A stretch of DNA of 50,992 nucleotides from Haloarcula vallismortis ATCC 29715 (GCF_000337775.1 NZ_AOLQ01000027.1:1-50992); one strand, 5' to 3'. Counted from the stretch's first letter, positions 17,521-26,803 are shown. Translations and numbers: made by a program. The notes: a model not told the origin generated them from the letters alone.

Positions 17521-17905
17521 GACGCCCCCGCCCGCTGCGAAGCAAGCGAACCACTCGGCGGCAGCCAGCAAACCTCAATGTGCTAGATAAAATAAATGTC
17601 TGCCGAACCACAGCAGTACAGCGGCTTAATCCCTCATATAGTGGTGTTTAATGTGAAGTTTTATTAGAGTTGCATCAGTGGATATGTATGAGACTGTGTA
17701 GCACATACAACACGTCGACAACAGCTTTGCGGGCACACCGTGTCCGCCAGAGCGAGTACAGTGTGACAAACAGGAGGCGACCGCTGTAGACGCGCTGTGC
17801 CGGGATGTCGCTGGCATGACGGTAGCAACGGACCACGACAGCACAAGACCGCGACTACGAAAATGAGACATCACAGAGCAGTACTGCGTTCGAGAGGGGT
17901 ACCGT

Positions 17906-19666
17906 ATGGCAGACAGTGACGACGCAACCGGCGAGATGTCGGACGGACTTCAGGTAGAGCTGTTCCATCCGGAGTCCGACCGCGAGCCCGGTGATACGAA
18001 CATTCAGGCAGCCGGATTCGACGTCCATCCGGTGGTATTCCCGGTAGCACTGGCGATAATTGCGCTGTTCATCGCAGTGACCATACTGCTTGGTGACACA
18101 GCAGCCTCCGCGTACACGTGGCTGTTCAACACCATTGGGGACACATTCGGCTGGTTCTACCTGCTGGCAGTAAACGTGTTCATCATCACATTGCTGTACT
18201 TCGCGTTCAGCAAGTACGGCAATATCAAGATCGGCGGCGTCAAGGCCGAAAAGGAGTTCAGCGACTTTTCCTGGATGGCAATGCTGTTCAGCGCCGGCAT
18301 GGGTATCGGACTCATGTTCTTCAGCGTCTCGGAGCCGCTGTACTACTTCCAGAACCCCCCGAGCTTCTTCGGGGCTGAAGCTGGAACCGGTGCAGCAGCG
18401 TCCGCCGCGATGGCACAGACGTTCTTCCACTGGGGCTTTCACCCGTGGGCGGTGTATGGCCTCGTTGGACTCGGCCTCGCGTTCTTCTCGTTCAACCGCG
18501 GGCTCCCGCTCACCTTCCGGTCGATCTTCTGGCCCCTACTGGGGGATCGGATTTACGGCTGGCCGGGCCACATCATCGACCTTGTGACGGTGTTCGCGAC
18601 GCTGTTCGGGCTGTCCACCTCGCTGGGACTCGGTGTCGCACAGGTCAACACCGGCCTGTCCTACGTCGGCGGCGACATGCTCGGTGCGGTGAGTATCCCG
18701 ACGGGGACCTGGCCGCAAGTCGCACTTATCGCCGGCATCACGCTCATCGCAACCCTCTCGGTCGCAGCGGGACTCGACGGCGGTGTCAAGCGCCTGAGCA
18801 CGCTCAACCTCTACCTGATGTTCACACTGCTCGGGTTCCTCGTGGTTGTTGGCCCGACGGTGTACCTCTTTGGCACCTGGGTAGAGGGACTCGGTGCGTA
18901 CTTCGGCAACATCCTCGCGCTCGGGTTCTTCACCGGGACACTCAACGAAGCAGCGAACGGGACCCCTACCGCCTGGACAGTGTTCTACTGGGGCTGGTGG
19001 ATCGCGTGGTCGCCGTTCGTCGGGATGTTCATCGCCCGAATTTCGAAGGGCCGGTCCGTCCGGGAGTTCGTCCTGGGCGTCCTGTTCCTCCCATCGATGT
19101 TCTCGACACTCTGGCTGTCAGTGTTCGGCGGGAGCGCGATGTTCAACTCCCTGGCGGGCAACGGGCAGGCGCTCGCAACGTACAACGAGGTCGGCCAGAC
19201 CGTCGCGATGTTCGCCCTGCTGGAGCAGTTCCCGCTTGGCGTGGTGAGCGGTCTCCTCGCGACGCTGCTGGTCATCACGTTCTTCGTCACGTCGTCAGAC
19301 TCCGGCTCGCTGGTCATCGACCACCTGACTTCGGGCGGGAAACACGACGTGCCGCGAACGCAGCGGATCTTCTGGGCGCTCACCGAAGGGCTCGTCGCCT
19401 CGATCCTGCTCATCGGTGGCGGCCTGACGGCGCTCCAGACGGCCGCAATCACGACAGGGCTCCCGTTCGCACTCATCCTGTGCCTGATGTGTTATACGGT
19501 GTATCTGGGACTCGACAACGAGTACCAGATACTGGAGTCCGAAGAGTTCGCAGAAACCATCCAAGACCTCTCCGAACGGGAGGACATGGATATCGTGACC
19601 GCCGGCGACGAGATGGTAACGGACATCTCCGAACGGGGTGACGACGCTCCGACTGGTACCGACTGA
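17906..19666 (+). CDS. BCCT-family betaine/carnitine/choline transporter
   Basis: A 586-residue membrane protein with about 12 hydrophobic segments. It contains the family's long conserved block in the eighth segment region, W-W-I-A-W-S-P-F-V-G-M-F-I-A-R-I-S-K-G-R-S-V, and an earlier G-M-G-I-G-L-M-F-F-S-V-S-E-P segment, the glycine-rich unwound helix that forms the substrate site in BetP. N- and C-termini are acidic and cytoplasmic. BCCT carriers import quaternary ammonium compounds with Na+ or H+. Beside a Rieske betaine-type oxygenase and methylglycine oxidases, the cargo is most likely glycine betaine for catabolism as well as osmoprotection. The cargo is inference from family and context. 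Confidence 0.92.
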   Translation: MADSDDATGEMSDGLQVELFHPESDREPGDTNIQAAGFDVHPVVFPVALAIIALFIAVTILLGDTAASAYTWLFNTIGDTFGWFYLLAVNVFIITLLYFAFSKYGNIKIGGVKAEKEFSDFSWMAMLFSAGMGIGLMFFSVSEPLYYFQNPPSFFGAEAGTGAAASAAMAQTFFHWGFHPWAVYGLVGLGLAFFSFNRGLPLTFRSIFWPLLGDRIYGWPGHIIDLVTVFATLFGLSTSLGLGVAQVNTGLSYVGGDMLGAVSIPTGTWPQVALIAGITLIATLSVAAGLDGGVKRLSTLNLYLMFTLLGFLVVVGPTVYLFGTWVEGLGAYFGNILALGFFTGTLNEAANGTPTAWTVFYWGWWIAWSPFVGMFIARISKGRSVREFVLGVLFLPSMFSTLWLSVFGGSAMFNSLAGNGQALATYNEVGQTVAMFALLEQFPLGVVSGLLATLLVITFFVTSSDSGSLVIDHLTSGGKHDVPRTQRIFWALTEGLVASILLIGGGLTALQTAAITTGLPFALILCLMCYTVYLGLDNEYQILESEEFAETIQDLSEREDMDIVTAGDEMVTDISERGDDAPTGTD

Positions 19667-19676
19667 AGCGTTCTCG

Positions 19677-19681
19677 TTTTT
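19677..19681 (+). terminator. T-tract terminator after the BCCT transporter
   Basis: Five T residues 10-15 bases after the transporter stop, in a GC-rich surrounding. Oligo-T tracts are the usual archaeal termination signal. Confidence 0.35.
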
Positions 19682-19735
19682 GCCGCTTTCCACAGGACCG
19701 GTAGTAACAGCTCCTGAACAGACAGGCAGTTGGCG

Positions 19736-20353
19736 TTAGCGGGCGTCTACTTCTGTCTCGACCGTCCGCTCGGAGTGTATCCAGACCCGAACAGAGCCGC
19801 CGATTCCGAAGGCGGCGATGGCGAGACTGGACGCGATACTGCCGGCGGGTGGAAACAGGAGCCACGTCACAGCGCTGAGAGTCGCTCCGATGAGTAGGCC
19901 CCTTGACGGCCGACGGTTGCCGAAGACATCATTAAGCAGAGTGCCGACGACGAGGAATCCGAAGCTCGTGAGCCCTAGAACGAACGCGCTACCGATGAGG
20001 ATCACGATACGGACCAGTATCCCGCTGGCGACACTGAGACCAGCGAGCGTTGTTGCCCCGTAGAGACCCACGATAGCGAGTATCACGTACCCGGCGATGC
20101 CATAGACGACGGCAGTTGCCGGGCTGTCCGATATCGCATCGATAGCGTCGTCGACTGAACCCCGCCGCAACTGGAGTATCACCGCGCCGGACACGAGTAC
20201 GAGAATGAATGACACGAGGGCACGGAGCGGCCTGGATAGGTCCGCGGCAAGGGCGGGCTCCAGTTGTCCCACGACGGGTGTCCCAGTAGCTGCCGCCAGC
20301 CCCGTGGCGGTCGACGCGATAGCGACAACTGCGTCACAACTCATATGACACAT
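19736..20353 (-). CDS. Polytopic membrane protein of unknown function
   Basis: 205 residues with about five hydrophobic segments: near residues 43-62, 80-105, 108-130, 133-155 and 165-190. They are separated by short charged loops, and an Asp/Glu/Arg tail follows. No transporter or enzyme motif is visible. It matches the general type of uncharacterised haloarchaeal integral membrane proteins. A second in-frame ATG at 20344 is an equally possible start. It is divergent from the zinc-ribbon gene, with the promoter space between them only about 100 bases. Confidence 0.6.
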   Translation of the reverse strand: MCHMSCDAVVAIASTATGLAAATGTPVVGQLEPALAADLSRPLRALVSFILVLVSGAVILQLRRGSVDDAIDAISDSPATAVVYGIAGYVILAIVGLYGATTLAGLSVASGILVRIVILIGSAFVLGLTSFGFLVVGTLLNDVFGNRRPSRGLLIGATLSAVTWLLFPPAGSIASSLAIAAFGIGGSVRVWIHSERTVETEVDAR

Positions 20354-20416
20354 ACCGTCGGTCGCCGTGAAAACCTATCGACCGTCTGGGACCGGGCCAC
20401 CGTCGGCGCTGCCCGG

Positions 20417-20425
20417 AAATTTAAG
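20417..20425 (+). promoter_or_regulatory. TATA box of the zinc-ribbon gene
   Basis: AAATTTAAG lies 26-34 bases upstream of the GTG at 20451, correct spacing for a leaderless transcript starting at that GTG. The longer frame from 20367 would begin upstream of this box. Confidence 0.5.
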
Positions 20426-20450
20426 CCGTCAGCGTACGTATCATACTACA

Positions 20451-20882
20451 GTGTCTGGATGGCTTGCGGTTCTGTTCTCGAAGCTCGTCTGGCTCGGGGA
20501 GCGGATCGCCGCCCCACTCCGACGGGGAGACGGACCAAACAAATTCAGGCTATCGAGCATGGACACGGCCACGACGACCTACGACGGTGACAGTGGGTGG
20601 GCGAGACGGCCGCCAGCGACGGTCGAGTGTCCGCGATGCGAGTCGGAAATCTTCCAACACAACGCGCGTGACAGCATCGACTGCCCGCGGTGTGTCGGCG
20701 AGTACAACCACGATGAGTTCGCCGACCTGAAACTCCTGTATCTCACGTGCCCAGTCTGTCGAGGTCGGATGGAACACGGCAAACGACATCCTGAGCGGTT
20801 CGACATCCCGGAGTGGGCAACCTGTACAGACTGTCGGTACCACTGGGAGTACGAACACTCATACGACCGTAATACCGACTAA
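20451..20882 (+). CDS. Zinc-ribbon protein, haloarchaeal, unknown function
   Basis: 143 residues if translation begins at the GTG at 20451, chosen because of the TATA box 30 bases upstream. The first 25 residues are hydrophobic and basic, then a linker leads to about four C-x2-C knuckles (C-P-R-C-E-S-E, C-P-R-C-V-G-E, C-P-V-C-R-G, C-T-D-C-R-Y) in the last 85 residues. These would bind two zinc ions. The closing W-E-Y-E-H-S-Y motif is aromatic and acidic. Zinc ribbons of this kind mediate nucleic-acid or protein contacts; nothing more specific can be said. Confidence 0.6.
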   Translation: MSGWLAVLFSKLVWLGERIAAPLRRGDGPNKFRLSSMDTATTTYDGDSGWARRPPATVECPRCESEIFQHNARDSIDCPRCVGEYNHDEFADLKLLYLTCPVCRGRMEHGKRHPERFDIPEWATCTDCRYHWEYEHSYDRNTD

Positions 20883-20891
20883 CCGTCCTCC

Positions 20892-21125
20892 TCAGTAGTA
20901 CTTCCAGTCATCCTCGCGGCTTCCCTGGACGACTCCGTCCTCGTTCTCGCTGTCCATCTCTTCTCTCTCGTCGGGCCAGCGGACACCCTCGCCGACGACG
21001 CTCTTGTACGCGAAGGCACCCAGACCGACGAGTATCAGCAGGAGAACGACGGTTCCGGCGACTGCCGCCAGCTGCCCAACGGATTCGAGGAGACCCGAAC
21101 CGAGCTGAATCGGAAATTGCATCAT
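20892..21125 (-). CDS. Small single-pass membrane protein
   Basis: 77 residues from the first of two adjacent ATG codons at 21125. A single hydrophobic helix spans about residues 17-42 (Val, Leu, Ala, Gly rich), followed by a strongly acidic cytoplasmic-like tail ending in W-K-Y-Y. It lies convergent with the zinc-ribbon gene, with about 10 bases between their ends, and just downstream of the folate fusion gene in the same direction. Function unknown. Confidence 0.55.
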   Translation of the reverse strand: MMQFPIQLGSGLLESVGQLAAVAGTVVLLLILVGLGAFAYKSVVGEGVRWPDEREEMDSENEDGVVQGSREDDWKYY

Positions 21126-21150
21126 ACACACACTACGGGCTGGACAGGTA

Positions 21151-23550
21151 TCACTGTTGTCGAAGCCGAGACGCCCGCCCTGCCGTCGCTGATACCGTTT
21201 TGAGGACGGCGTTGTTCTCAGAGACGTCGTGGACCCTGACGGCGTCGGCCCCGCGCTCAGCGGCCAGTGCTGTTGTTGCCAGAGTTGGCGGCAGCCTGTC
21301 TGCTCCTGCGTCGCTCACGTCCGCGAACATCGACTTCCGGGAGTGGCCGACCAGCACCGGACAGCCGAGGGAGTGGAATTCGTGAAGACGGTCGACGAGT
21401 TCGAACGACTCGGCGGCGTTTTTCCCGAACCCACAGCCGGGGTCGACGATAACCTGCTCGCGGTCGATGCCGGCCTGCTCGGCGAGCAGTAGCTGTTCCG
21501 TGAGATCCCGTAGCACGTCATCGACGACATCATCGTAGGTCACAGTTCGACCCGGGTCCACTGGCGCGGACAGACTATGCATCAGGATAATGGATGCGTC
21601 GTGGTCGGCAACCACGAACCGCATCTCGGGGTCCGACAGTCCCGACACGTCGTTGACGATGTCGGCACCGGCCGCAAGCGCCGCGTCAGCGACGGCAGCT
21701 TTTCTGGTATCGACGGAGACAGTTGCATCGAGCGATGACACGGCCTCGATAACGGGCACGACGCGGTCAATTTCTGTTTCGACGGTCACCGGGTCTGCGC
21801 CGGGACGCGTGCTTTCGCCGCCGATATCAACGATATCCGCCCCGGATTCGATCATCTGTTCTGCACGGTCGATAGCAAGGTCGCGGCGGTTGTACTCGCC
21901 ACCGTCATAGAAACTATCCGGCGTGACGTTGAGAATTCCCATCACGGCCGCGGCTTCAGTGTCGAACGGCGGGGGGAACGACCTGTCTGCCAGTGCGCCT
22001 TCGAGCTGTGTGGCGAGCTGACCGAGCCCCAGTCCCGCCGAGGCCAGTCGGTCACTGAGCTGTCGGAACTGTCGCGGCGTCCCCGAAAGGTACACCTCGA
22101 CGAGTTTCTCCGGCATCCCGACAGCCGAACAAGTGCAGGTGCCGTCGCAGTCCTCGAACGCCTGCCTGACGGCGTCGGCCTGATCGCGCCGCAACGTGAC
22201 TGAAAGTACGCGCTGGCGGATTGCTGGCTCGTTGCTGGGTCCAGCACCGCCTGTCGAAGGCACCTGCCGGAGGCTGTCCTCGGGAACGACGAGCCGGCTC
22301 CAGCGGTCCCGTGCCTCGGCAACTGCATAGAGTGAGCCGGCCACGAGGACGAAGTCGTCCGCGCCGGCCGTGGCTATCGCTCGTTCGGTGGCTTCTGGAA
22401 CGGATTCGACCTGCTGTACCCGGGCCGCCTGCCCCTCAAACGCGGCAGCGAGCGAGTCGGTGCTCGCGGCTCGGTCGACTTCTGGTCGCGCGGTAAAGGC
22501 CGTCTCGACGGCTGGGAGCGACGCGATCATTCGTTCGTACTCCTTGTCGTTCATCGCGGCGAAGACCACATGGAGGTCATCGTACTCGTATCGCTCGACG
22601 AGTGTAGTCAGTGTCTCCATCGCACCGGGGTTGTGGGAGCCATCGAGGACTACCATCGGGTCGGTCGACCGGATTTCGAACCGGCCCGGAAGCGTCGCGG
22701 CCCGCAGCCCCTCGGATACGGTTTCTGTGTCCACATCAATGAGTTGTCGAGCCAGCGTTGCGGCAACGCCGGCGTTCTCTGCCTGATGCTGTCCGAGTAG
22801 CTTGAGGTTCGATTCGAGGGCCCAGTCCGGCCCAGTGAGTGAGATGCGGTTCTCGACAGCCGAGCGCATGCCGTTCTCGACGGCTGTGACATCTGCCCCG
22901 TCGTCGCCGACGGTGATGGTATCGGTACTCTCCTGAACCGCATCGAGAGCAGCGCCGGTCGTTCCCGTCACGAGCGGGGCGTCTCGTGGCGCGACCTGTG
23001 CTTTATCGCGGGCAATCTCCTCGACCGTGTCGCCCAGCAGGTCAGTGTGTTCTAAACTGATGCTGGTGACGGCGCTTGCGACGGGATCGACTGCGCTCGT
23101 GGCGTCGTACCGGCCACCGATACCGACTTCCAGCACCGCAACGTCGACACCCTCAACATCGAAGTGATAGAGCGCTAGTGCAGTGAGAACCTCGAAATGT
23201 GTCGGCTTGTCGTCTTCGGCAGCCAGTTGGTCGATACAGGGCTTGATCTGCTCGACGAATCCTGTCACCCGTTCTTTCGGGACCCGGCCGCCGTTGACTG
23301 TGATCTGCTCCCGGAAACCGTTCAGTCCTGGCGATGTGAACAGGCCGACATCTAGCCCGGCGGCCCTGAGTACGCTCTCTGTCATCCGGGCGGTACTTCC
23401 CTTTCCGTTTGACCCGGCAATCTGCACGCTGTCGAAACTGTCGTGCGGGTCACCGAGATGTGAGAGCATCCGCGCCGTCGTATCGGTTCCCAACTTGGGC
23501 CGACGACGCTGTAGCGACTGCAGGTAGTCCGCCGACTCGTGGTACTCCAT
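21151..23550 (-). CDS. folCP: Folylpolyglutamate synthase - dihydropteroate synthase fusion (FolC-FolP)
   Basis: A 799-residue two-enzyme fusion, with start at 23550 because a TATA-like ATTAAT sits 26-31 bases upstream. Residues 1 to about 415 are a Mur-ligase-type FolC: P-loop A-G-S-N-G-K-G-S-T near 45-53, and a V-x-L-D-G-S-H-N-P-G-A motif near 290, adding glutamates to folate with ATP. About 425-530 is a linker with a C-D-G-T-C-T-C cysteine cluster. From about residue 537 begins FolP: G-I-L-N-V-T-P-D-S-F and D-I-G-G-E-S-T-R-P-G-A, condensing pterin with p-aminobenzoate. Fused FolCP is known from Haloferax and related halophiles. It supplies polyglutamated folate for the C1 enzymes around it. 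Confidence 0.92.
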   Translation of the reverse strand: MEYHESADYLQSLQRRRPKLGTDTTARMLSHLGDPHDSFDSVQIAGSNGKGSTARMTESVLRAAGLDVGLFTSPGLNGFREQITVNGGRVPKERVTGFVEQIKPCIDQLAAEDDKPTHFEVLTALALYHFDVEGVDVAVLEVGIGGRYDATSAVDPVASAVTSISLEHTDLLGDTVEEIARDKAQVAPRDAPLVTGTTGAALDAVQESTDTITVGDDGADVTAVENGMRSAVENRISLTGPDWALESNLKLLGQHQAENAGVAATLARQLIDVDTETVSEGLRAATLPGRFEIRSTDPMVVLDGSHNPGAMETLTTLVERYEYDDLHVVFAAMNDKEYERMIASLPAVETAFTARPEVDRAASTDSLAAAFEGQAARVQQVESVPEATERAIATAGADDFVLVAGSLYAVAEARDRWSRLVVPEDSLRQVPSTGGAGPSNEPAIRQRVLSVTLRRDQADAVRQAFEDCDGTCTCSAVGMPEKLVEVYLSGTPRQFRQLSDRLASAGLGLGQLATQLEGALADRSFPPPFDTEAAAVMGILNVTPDSFYDGGEYNRRDLAIDRAEQMIESGADIVDIGGESTRPGADPVTVETEIDRVVPVIEAVSSLDATVSVDTRKAAVADAALAAGADIVNDVSGLSDPEMRFVVADHDASIILMHSLSAPVDPGRTVTYDDVVDDVLRDLTEQLLLAEQAGIDREQVIVDPGCGFGKNAAESFELVDRLHEFHSLGCPVLVGHSRKSMFADVSDAGADRLPPTLATTALAAERGADAVRVHDVSENNAVLKTVSATAGRASRLRQQ

Positions 23551-23575
23551 ACCATAATTGGTCGCCGGCGGCCTG

Positions 23576-23581
23576 ATTAAT
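23576..23581 (-). promoter_or_regulatory. TATA-like box of folCP
   Basis: ATTAAT on the reverse strand, 26-31 bases ahead of the ATG at 23550. It excludes the longer upstream start at 23664. Confidence 0.45.
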
Positions 23582-23866
23582 GTATCGCCAGCGCGAATCT
23601 GTCGTGCTAGCGCGTATGTCGGTGGTGTAGCCGATTTAGGCCCGAGCCGGTCCATATCCCGCAACGGTGGGCCGAAAGCGGTGATCGAGGTATCTCGTAC
23701 ATCCTGACTTCGGGGCCGCTGCCGGTCGGCCTATTGTTAGGTCTGGGAGCCAATCTCGTAATCCGTGCTACATGATGTGTCTTCTGTGGCGTCTCGAACA
23801 CATCCTATCCCAGTAGTGTCAGGTACGCTAACATTATTACGACGGTGCAGGGAAGGGCTAGTCGAG

Positions 23867-25612
23867 ATGTCTTCACAGGATGAGCAATCCGCGATCGAAG
23901 AGACACAGGAGCCGATTCCTACGGACTACGACATCGCTCAGTCGACCGACATGGAGCCGATCTGGGAACTGGTCGAGCCGTGGGGTCTCGGCCTTGACGA
24001 CCTCCAGTACTTCGGCGAATACACCGCGAAAGTCAAACAACACGCCATCGAACGCCTCCGCGAACAGGCCCAGAACAAGGAACAGAACCTCGTTCTGGTA
24101 ACCGGAATGACGCCGACGCCGAAAGGCGAAGGCAAGACAGTAACGACCGTCGGCCTCGGACAGACGCTAAACCACGTCGGCGAGGAGGCGATGATCGCCA
24201 TCCGGGAGCCGTCGCTTGGTCCCGTATTCGGTGTCAAAGGCGGCGCAGCAGGTGGCGGCCGGTCGCAGGTCCTTCCGATGGAGGACATCAACCTTCATTT
24301 CACCGGCGACCTGCACGCACTCACCTCCGCGCACAATCTCATCTCCGCGATGCTCGACGCGAAAATCTCGCAGGGCGACGAGCTGGACATCGACATCAAT
24401 AATGTCGCGTGGCCGCGGGCCATCGACATGAACGACCGCGCGCTTCGGGAGACAGTCGTCGGCCTCGGCGGCAAGACCGGTGGAACGCCGCGAGAGGACA
24501 GTTTCATCCTGACGGCCGCTTCGGAGCTGATGGCAGTCCTCTGTCTGGCACAGGACATCGGAGATCTGAAAGAGCGCGTCAGTCGCATCATCGTCGCATA
24601 CGACGAGGACGGTGACCCGGTCACGGTCGACGATATCGAGGCGACCGGCCCAGCAACCATGCTGCTCCGGGACGCGATCAAGCCGAACGTCGTCCAGACC
24701 ATCGAAGGGACGCCAGCGCTGGTCCATGGCGGCCCGTTCGCGAACATTGCCCACGGGACAAACTCGCTGGTCGCCGACAAAACCGCGTTCGGCATGGGTG
24801 ACTACCTCGTTACCGAGGCCGGCTTCGGCTCTGACCTCGGCGCTGAGAAGTTCATGGACGTGGTCTGTCGCAAAGGCGATATGACGCCGAACGCCGTCGT
24901 GCTCGTGGCGTCGGTCCGGGCGCTCAAATACCACGGGCTCGATCAGTGGCCGGTCGACTACGACGAGATCGACGAGGCCGGCGTCGAAGCCGTCGAAGCC
25001 GGCTTCTCGAATCTCGACAAACACGCGACGAACCTCCAGAAGTTCGGCGTCCCGGTCGTCGTCTCCGTCAACCGCTTCCCGGACGACACCGACGAAGAAA
25101 TTCAGGCCGTGTTGGACCACTGCCGCGGCGATCTCGGCGTCCGTGCCGCGGAGTCGAACGTGTTCTCCGACGGCAGCGAGGGCGGTGTCGACCTCGCGGA
25201 GAATGTCATCGAGGCGACCGAGGAGAGCGACGAGGAGGACTTCCGGATGCTGTACGACGACGAGGACAGCATCAAAGAGAAGATTCACACCGTCGCGACC
25301 GAGATTTACGGCGCTGACGACGTGAAATACACCGGCGGCGCGCTCGATGACATCGAGCACATGAACGACCTCGACTTCGACGACTATCCGGTCGTCATGT
25401 CCAAGACGTTCCACTCACTGAGCGACGACGCCAGTCGAAAGGGTGCGCCGGAGGGCTGGGAACTCGAAATCAGTGAGGTGTACCCGTCAGCTGGCGCGGG
25501 CTTCCTCGTTGCGCTCACGGCCGATGCGCTCACGATGCCGGGCCTGCCGGCCCGTCCGGCCGCGGCCGATATGGACATCGACGAGGACGGTAACATCTCG
25601 GGACTGTTCTGA
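23867..25612 (+). CDS. fhs: Formate--tetrahydrofolate ligase
   Basis: A 581-residue enzyme joining formate, ATP and THF to give 10-formyl-THF; it can run in reverse, yielding ATP and formate. Seen: the P-loop T-P-K-G-E-G-K-T near residues 84-91, G-P-V-F-G-x-K-G-G-A-A-G-G-G near 123, a N-L-H-F-T-G-D family block near 145, and the C-terminal G-F-L-V-A-L-T near 545. The length is slightly over the usual 555, with an acidic N-terminal extension of 25 residues. The ATG at 23867 has an AT-rich ACATTATTAC box about 30 bases upstream. It follows folCP divergently and is convergent with a cyclohydrolase gene; the three form a folate segment. In a betaine-degrading cell it could recover ATP from formyl carbon. 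Confidence 0.95.
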   Translation: MSSQDEQSAIEETQEPIPTDYDIAQSTDMEPIWELVEPWGLGLDDLQYFGEYTAKVKQHAIERLREQAQNKEQNLVLVTGMTPTPKGEGKTVTTVGLGQTLNHVGEEAMIAIREPSLGPVFGVKGGAAGGGRSQVLPMEDINLHFTGDLHALTSAHNLISAMLDAKISQGDELDIDINNVAWPRAIDMNDRALRETVVGLGGKTGGTPREDSFILTAASELMAVLCLAQDIGDLKERVSRIIVAYDEDGDPVTVDDIEATGPATMLLRDAIKPNVVQTIEGTPALVHGGPFANIAHGTNSLVADKTAFGMGDYLVTEAGFGSDLGAEKFMDVVCRKGDMTPNAVVLVASVRALKYHGLDQWPVDYDEIDEAGVEAVEAGFSNLDKHATNLQKFGVPVVVSVNRFPDDTDEEIQAVLDHCRGDLGVRAAESNVFSDGSEGGVDLAENVIEATEESDEEDFRMLYDDEDSIKEKIHTVATEIYGADDVKYTGGALDDIEHMNDLDFDDYPVVMSKTFHSLSDDASRKGAPEGWELEISEVYPSAGAGFLVALTADALTMPGLPARPAAADMDIDEDGNISGLF

Positions 25613-25655
25613 CGAATCGGCCTCGCGTCCCAGCTCCTGCGGTTCGTCCGCTCGA

Positions 25656-25660
25656 TTTTT
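25656..25660 (+). terminator. T-tract terminator after fhs
   Basis: Five T residues about 44 bases downstream of the fhs stop, before the convergent cyclohydrolase end. Confidence 0.35.
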
Positions 25661-25696
25661 CTGAACGGCGCTCGGCGTTCGACGAGCCGACGACGC

Positions 25697-26290
25697 TCAG
25701 TTCTCCGCGTTTGCGACCGCTTCTTCGAGCGCCGCCTCGCCGGCCGCTTCTGCTTCGTCTGCCCGCTGTTCCATCTTCGCCACGAACGATTCGTCGTCTA
25801 TCATACCGAGATTGGCCCGAGCAGTCGAGACCGACGCCTGTAGCGCCGCCGCCGCGAGCAGCGCTCCGACAGCCGCGTCCGGGACGGCGACCGGCGTACT
25901 CTTCGCAGTCACCGTGCCGGCGTGCTCAACGACGTCGAGACAGACCTCGGCCGTCTCCAGTGGTACCTCGGTCGAGCGTTTCGAGGCCGCTTGAATCCTG
26001 GCGTCGTCTCCGGACTCGAACGCGGCCCCGACCGCGTCGACCGCTGCCGCGTCCTCATCGGCGAGGGCGAGCAGCCGCTCACGGTGGTCGGCCAGAGCCT
26101 CACCGACCTCGCTTAGCTCACTAGGCGCCGTCTGGGTCCCGTCTGTGCCGACAGTGTGAATACAGACCATCTCACAGAGCGCCGCACCCATCGCGCCGCC
26201 GACGGCCGCGACTGCACCGCCGCTCGGAGTCACCTGGCCCGACGCGACATCGTCGAGGAACTCGCCGATAGGCTGGTCCGCGAACGTCAT
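25697..26290 (-). CDS. Cyclodeaminase/cyclohydrolase family protein (FchA-like methenyl-THF cyclohydrolase)
   Basis: 197 residues from the ATG at 26290. It shows the all-helical FTCD-C fold: an opening helix F-L-D-D-V-A-S-G-Q-V-T-P-S-G-G-A-V-A-A-V-G-G-A-M-G, where P-x-x-G-G-G/A-S/A-V-A-A-x-x-G-A is the family signature; a middle helix with D-E-D-A-A-A-V-D-A; and a later helix with V-P-D-A-A-V-G-A-L-L-A-A. Members convert methenyl-THF to formyl-THF or deaminate formimino-THF. With fhs convergent beside it, the cyclohydrolase role links methenyl-THF to formyl-THF. An upstream in-frame start at 26341 would add an unlikely Cys/Asn-rich stretch. Confidence 0.82.
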   Translation of the reverse strand: MTFADQPIGEFLDDVASGQVTPSGGAVAAVGGAMGAALCEMVCIHTVGTDGTQTAPSELSEVGEALADHRERLLALADEDAAAVDAVGAAFESGDDARIQAASKRSTEVPLETAEVCLDVVEHAGTVTAKSTPVAVPDAAVGALLAAAALQASVSTARANLGMIDDESFVAKMEQRADEAEAAGEAALEEAVANAEN

Positions 26291-26803
26291 CTGGCAAGTA
26301 GAATTGTTGCAAGTGTGGGCAACTGGCTGTCCATACCGCATCTGTTGCGCCGCGCTCGTCTAATTCTTCCCCCGTAAATGGATTTACACTCGCGTTCCGG
26401 TGCCAGAAAGAGAGAACACACTCATACATTCAATAGTATGATAAGATGGGTTTTACTGCCCGCTGGTGAAGGTCTCTCACATGACAATAGACACGCTATG
26501 ACAGTTGGCTCATCCGGCCTCGGAACCCCCGTCGACAGCAGACAGTCACTGGCACTCAACAGTCATTTGGACCGCCGAGATGTCGTCAATTGGCGTGGCC
26601 GTCACCGGATGTATCCAATAAGCTTTGCCAACCCTCTCAGTTCAGTACTGGAATAACAGTGGTAACATTGTGATTTTGCACCATAATGTATCACCAACTG
26701 AGAATGTCGTGTGCGACAAAACGTGTAACCAGTCCGTCTACAGGACAGTAACCCCGTTTCCGCTGACCGGAACACTAGCCACAACGCCGCCTCTAACGCT
26801 GTA
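26291..26803. other. Intergenic region between cyclohydrolase and lipoprotein genes
   Basis: About 510 bases with short, compositionally unlikely frames only. The right half (26600-26770) is AT-richer. The left end holds the cyclohydrolase promoter on the reverse strand. No RNA gene, repeat or recognisable remnant was seen. Confidence 0.5.

Noticed and set aside
16884-17611. Longer start for the small membrane gene (95 codons from 17611)
   Set aside because: The extra N-terminus is Arg/Cys-rich, and the TATA-like box lies inside it, pointing to the start at 17491.
18445-19641. A 398-codon forward frame inside the BCCT transporter
   Set aside because: Arg/His/Pro-rich shift frame of the transporter; the transporter frame has all family motifs.
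24167-25414. A 415-codon reverse frame opposite formate-THF ligase
   Set aside because: Antisense shadow of a highly conserved enzyme, without motifs.
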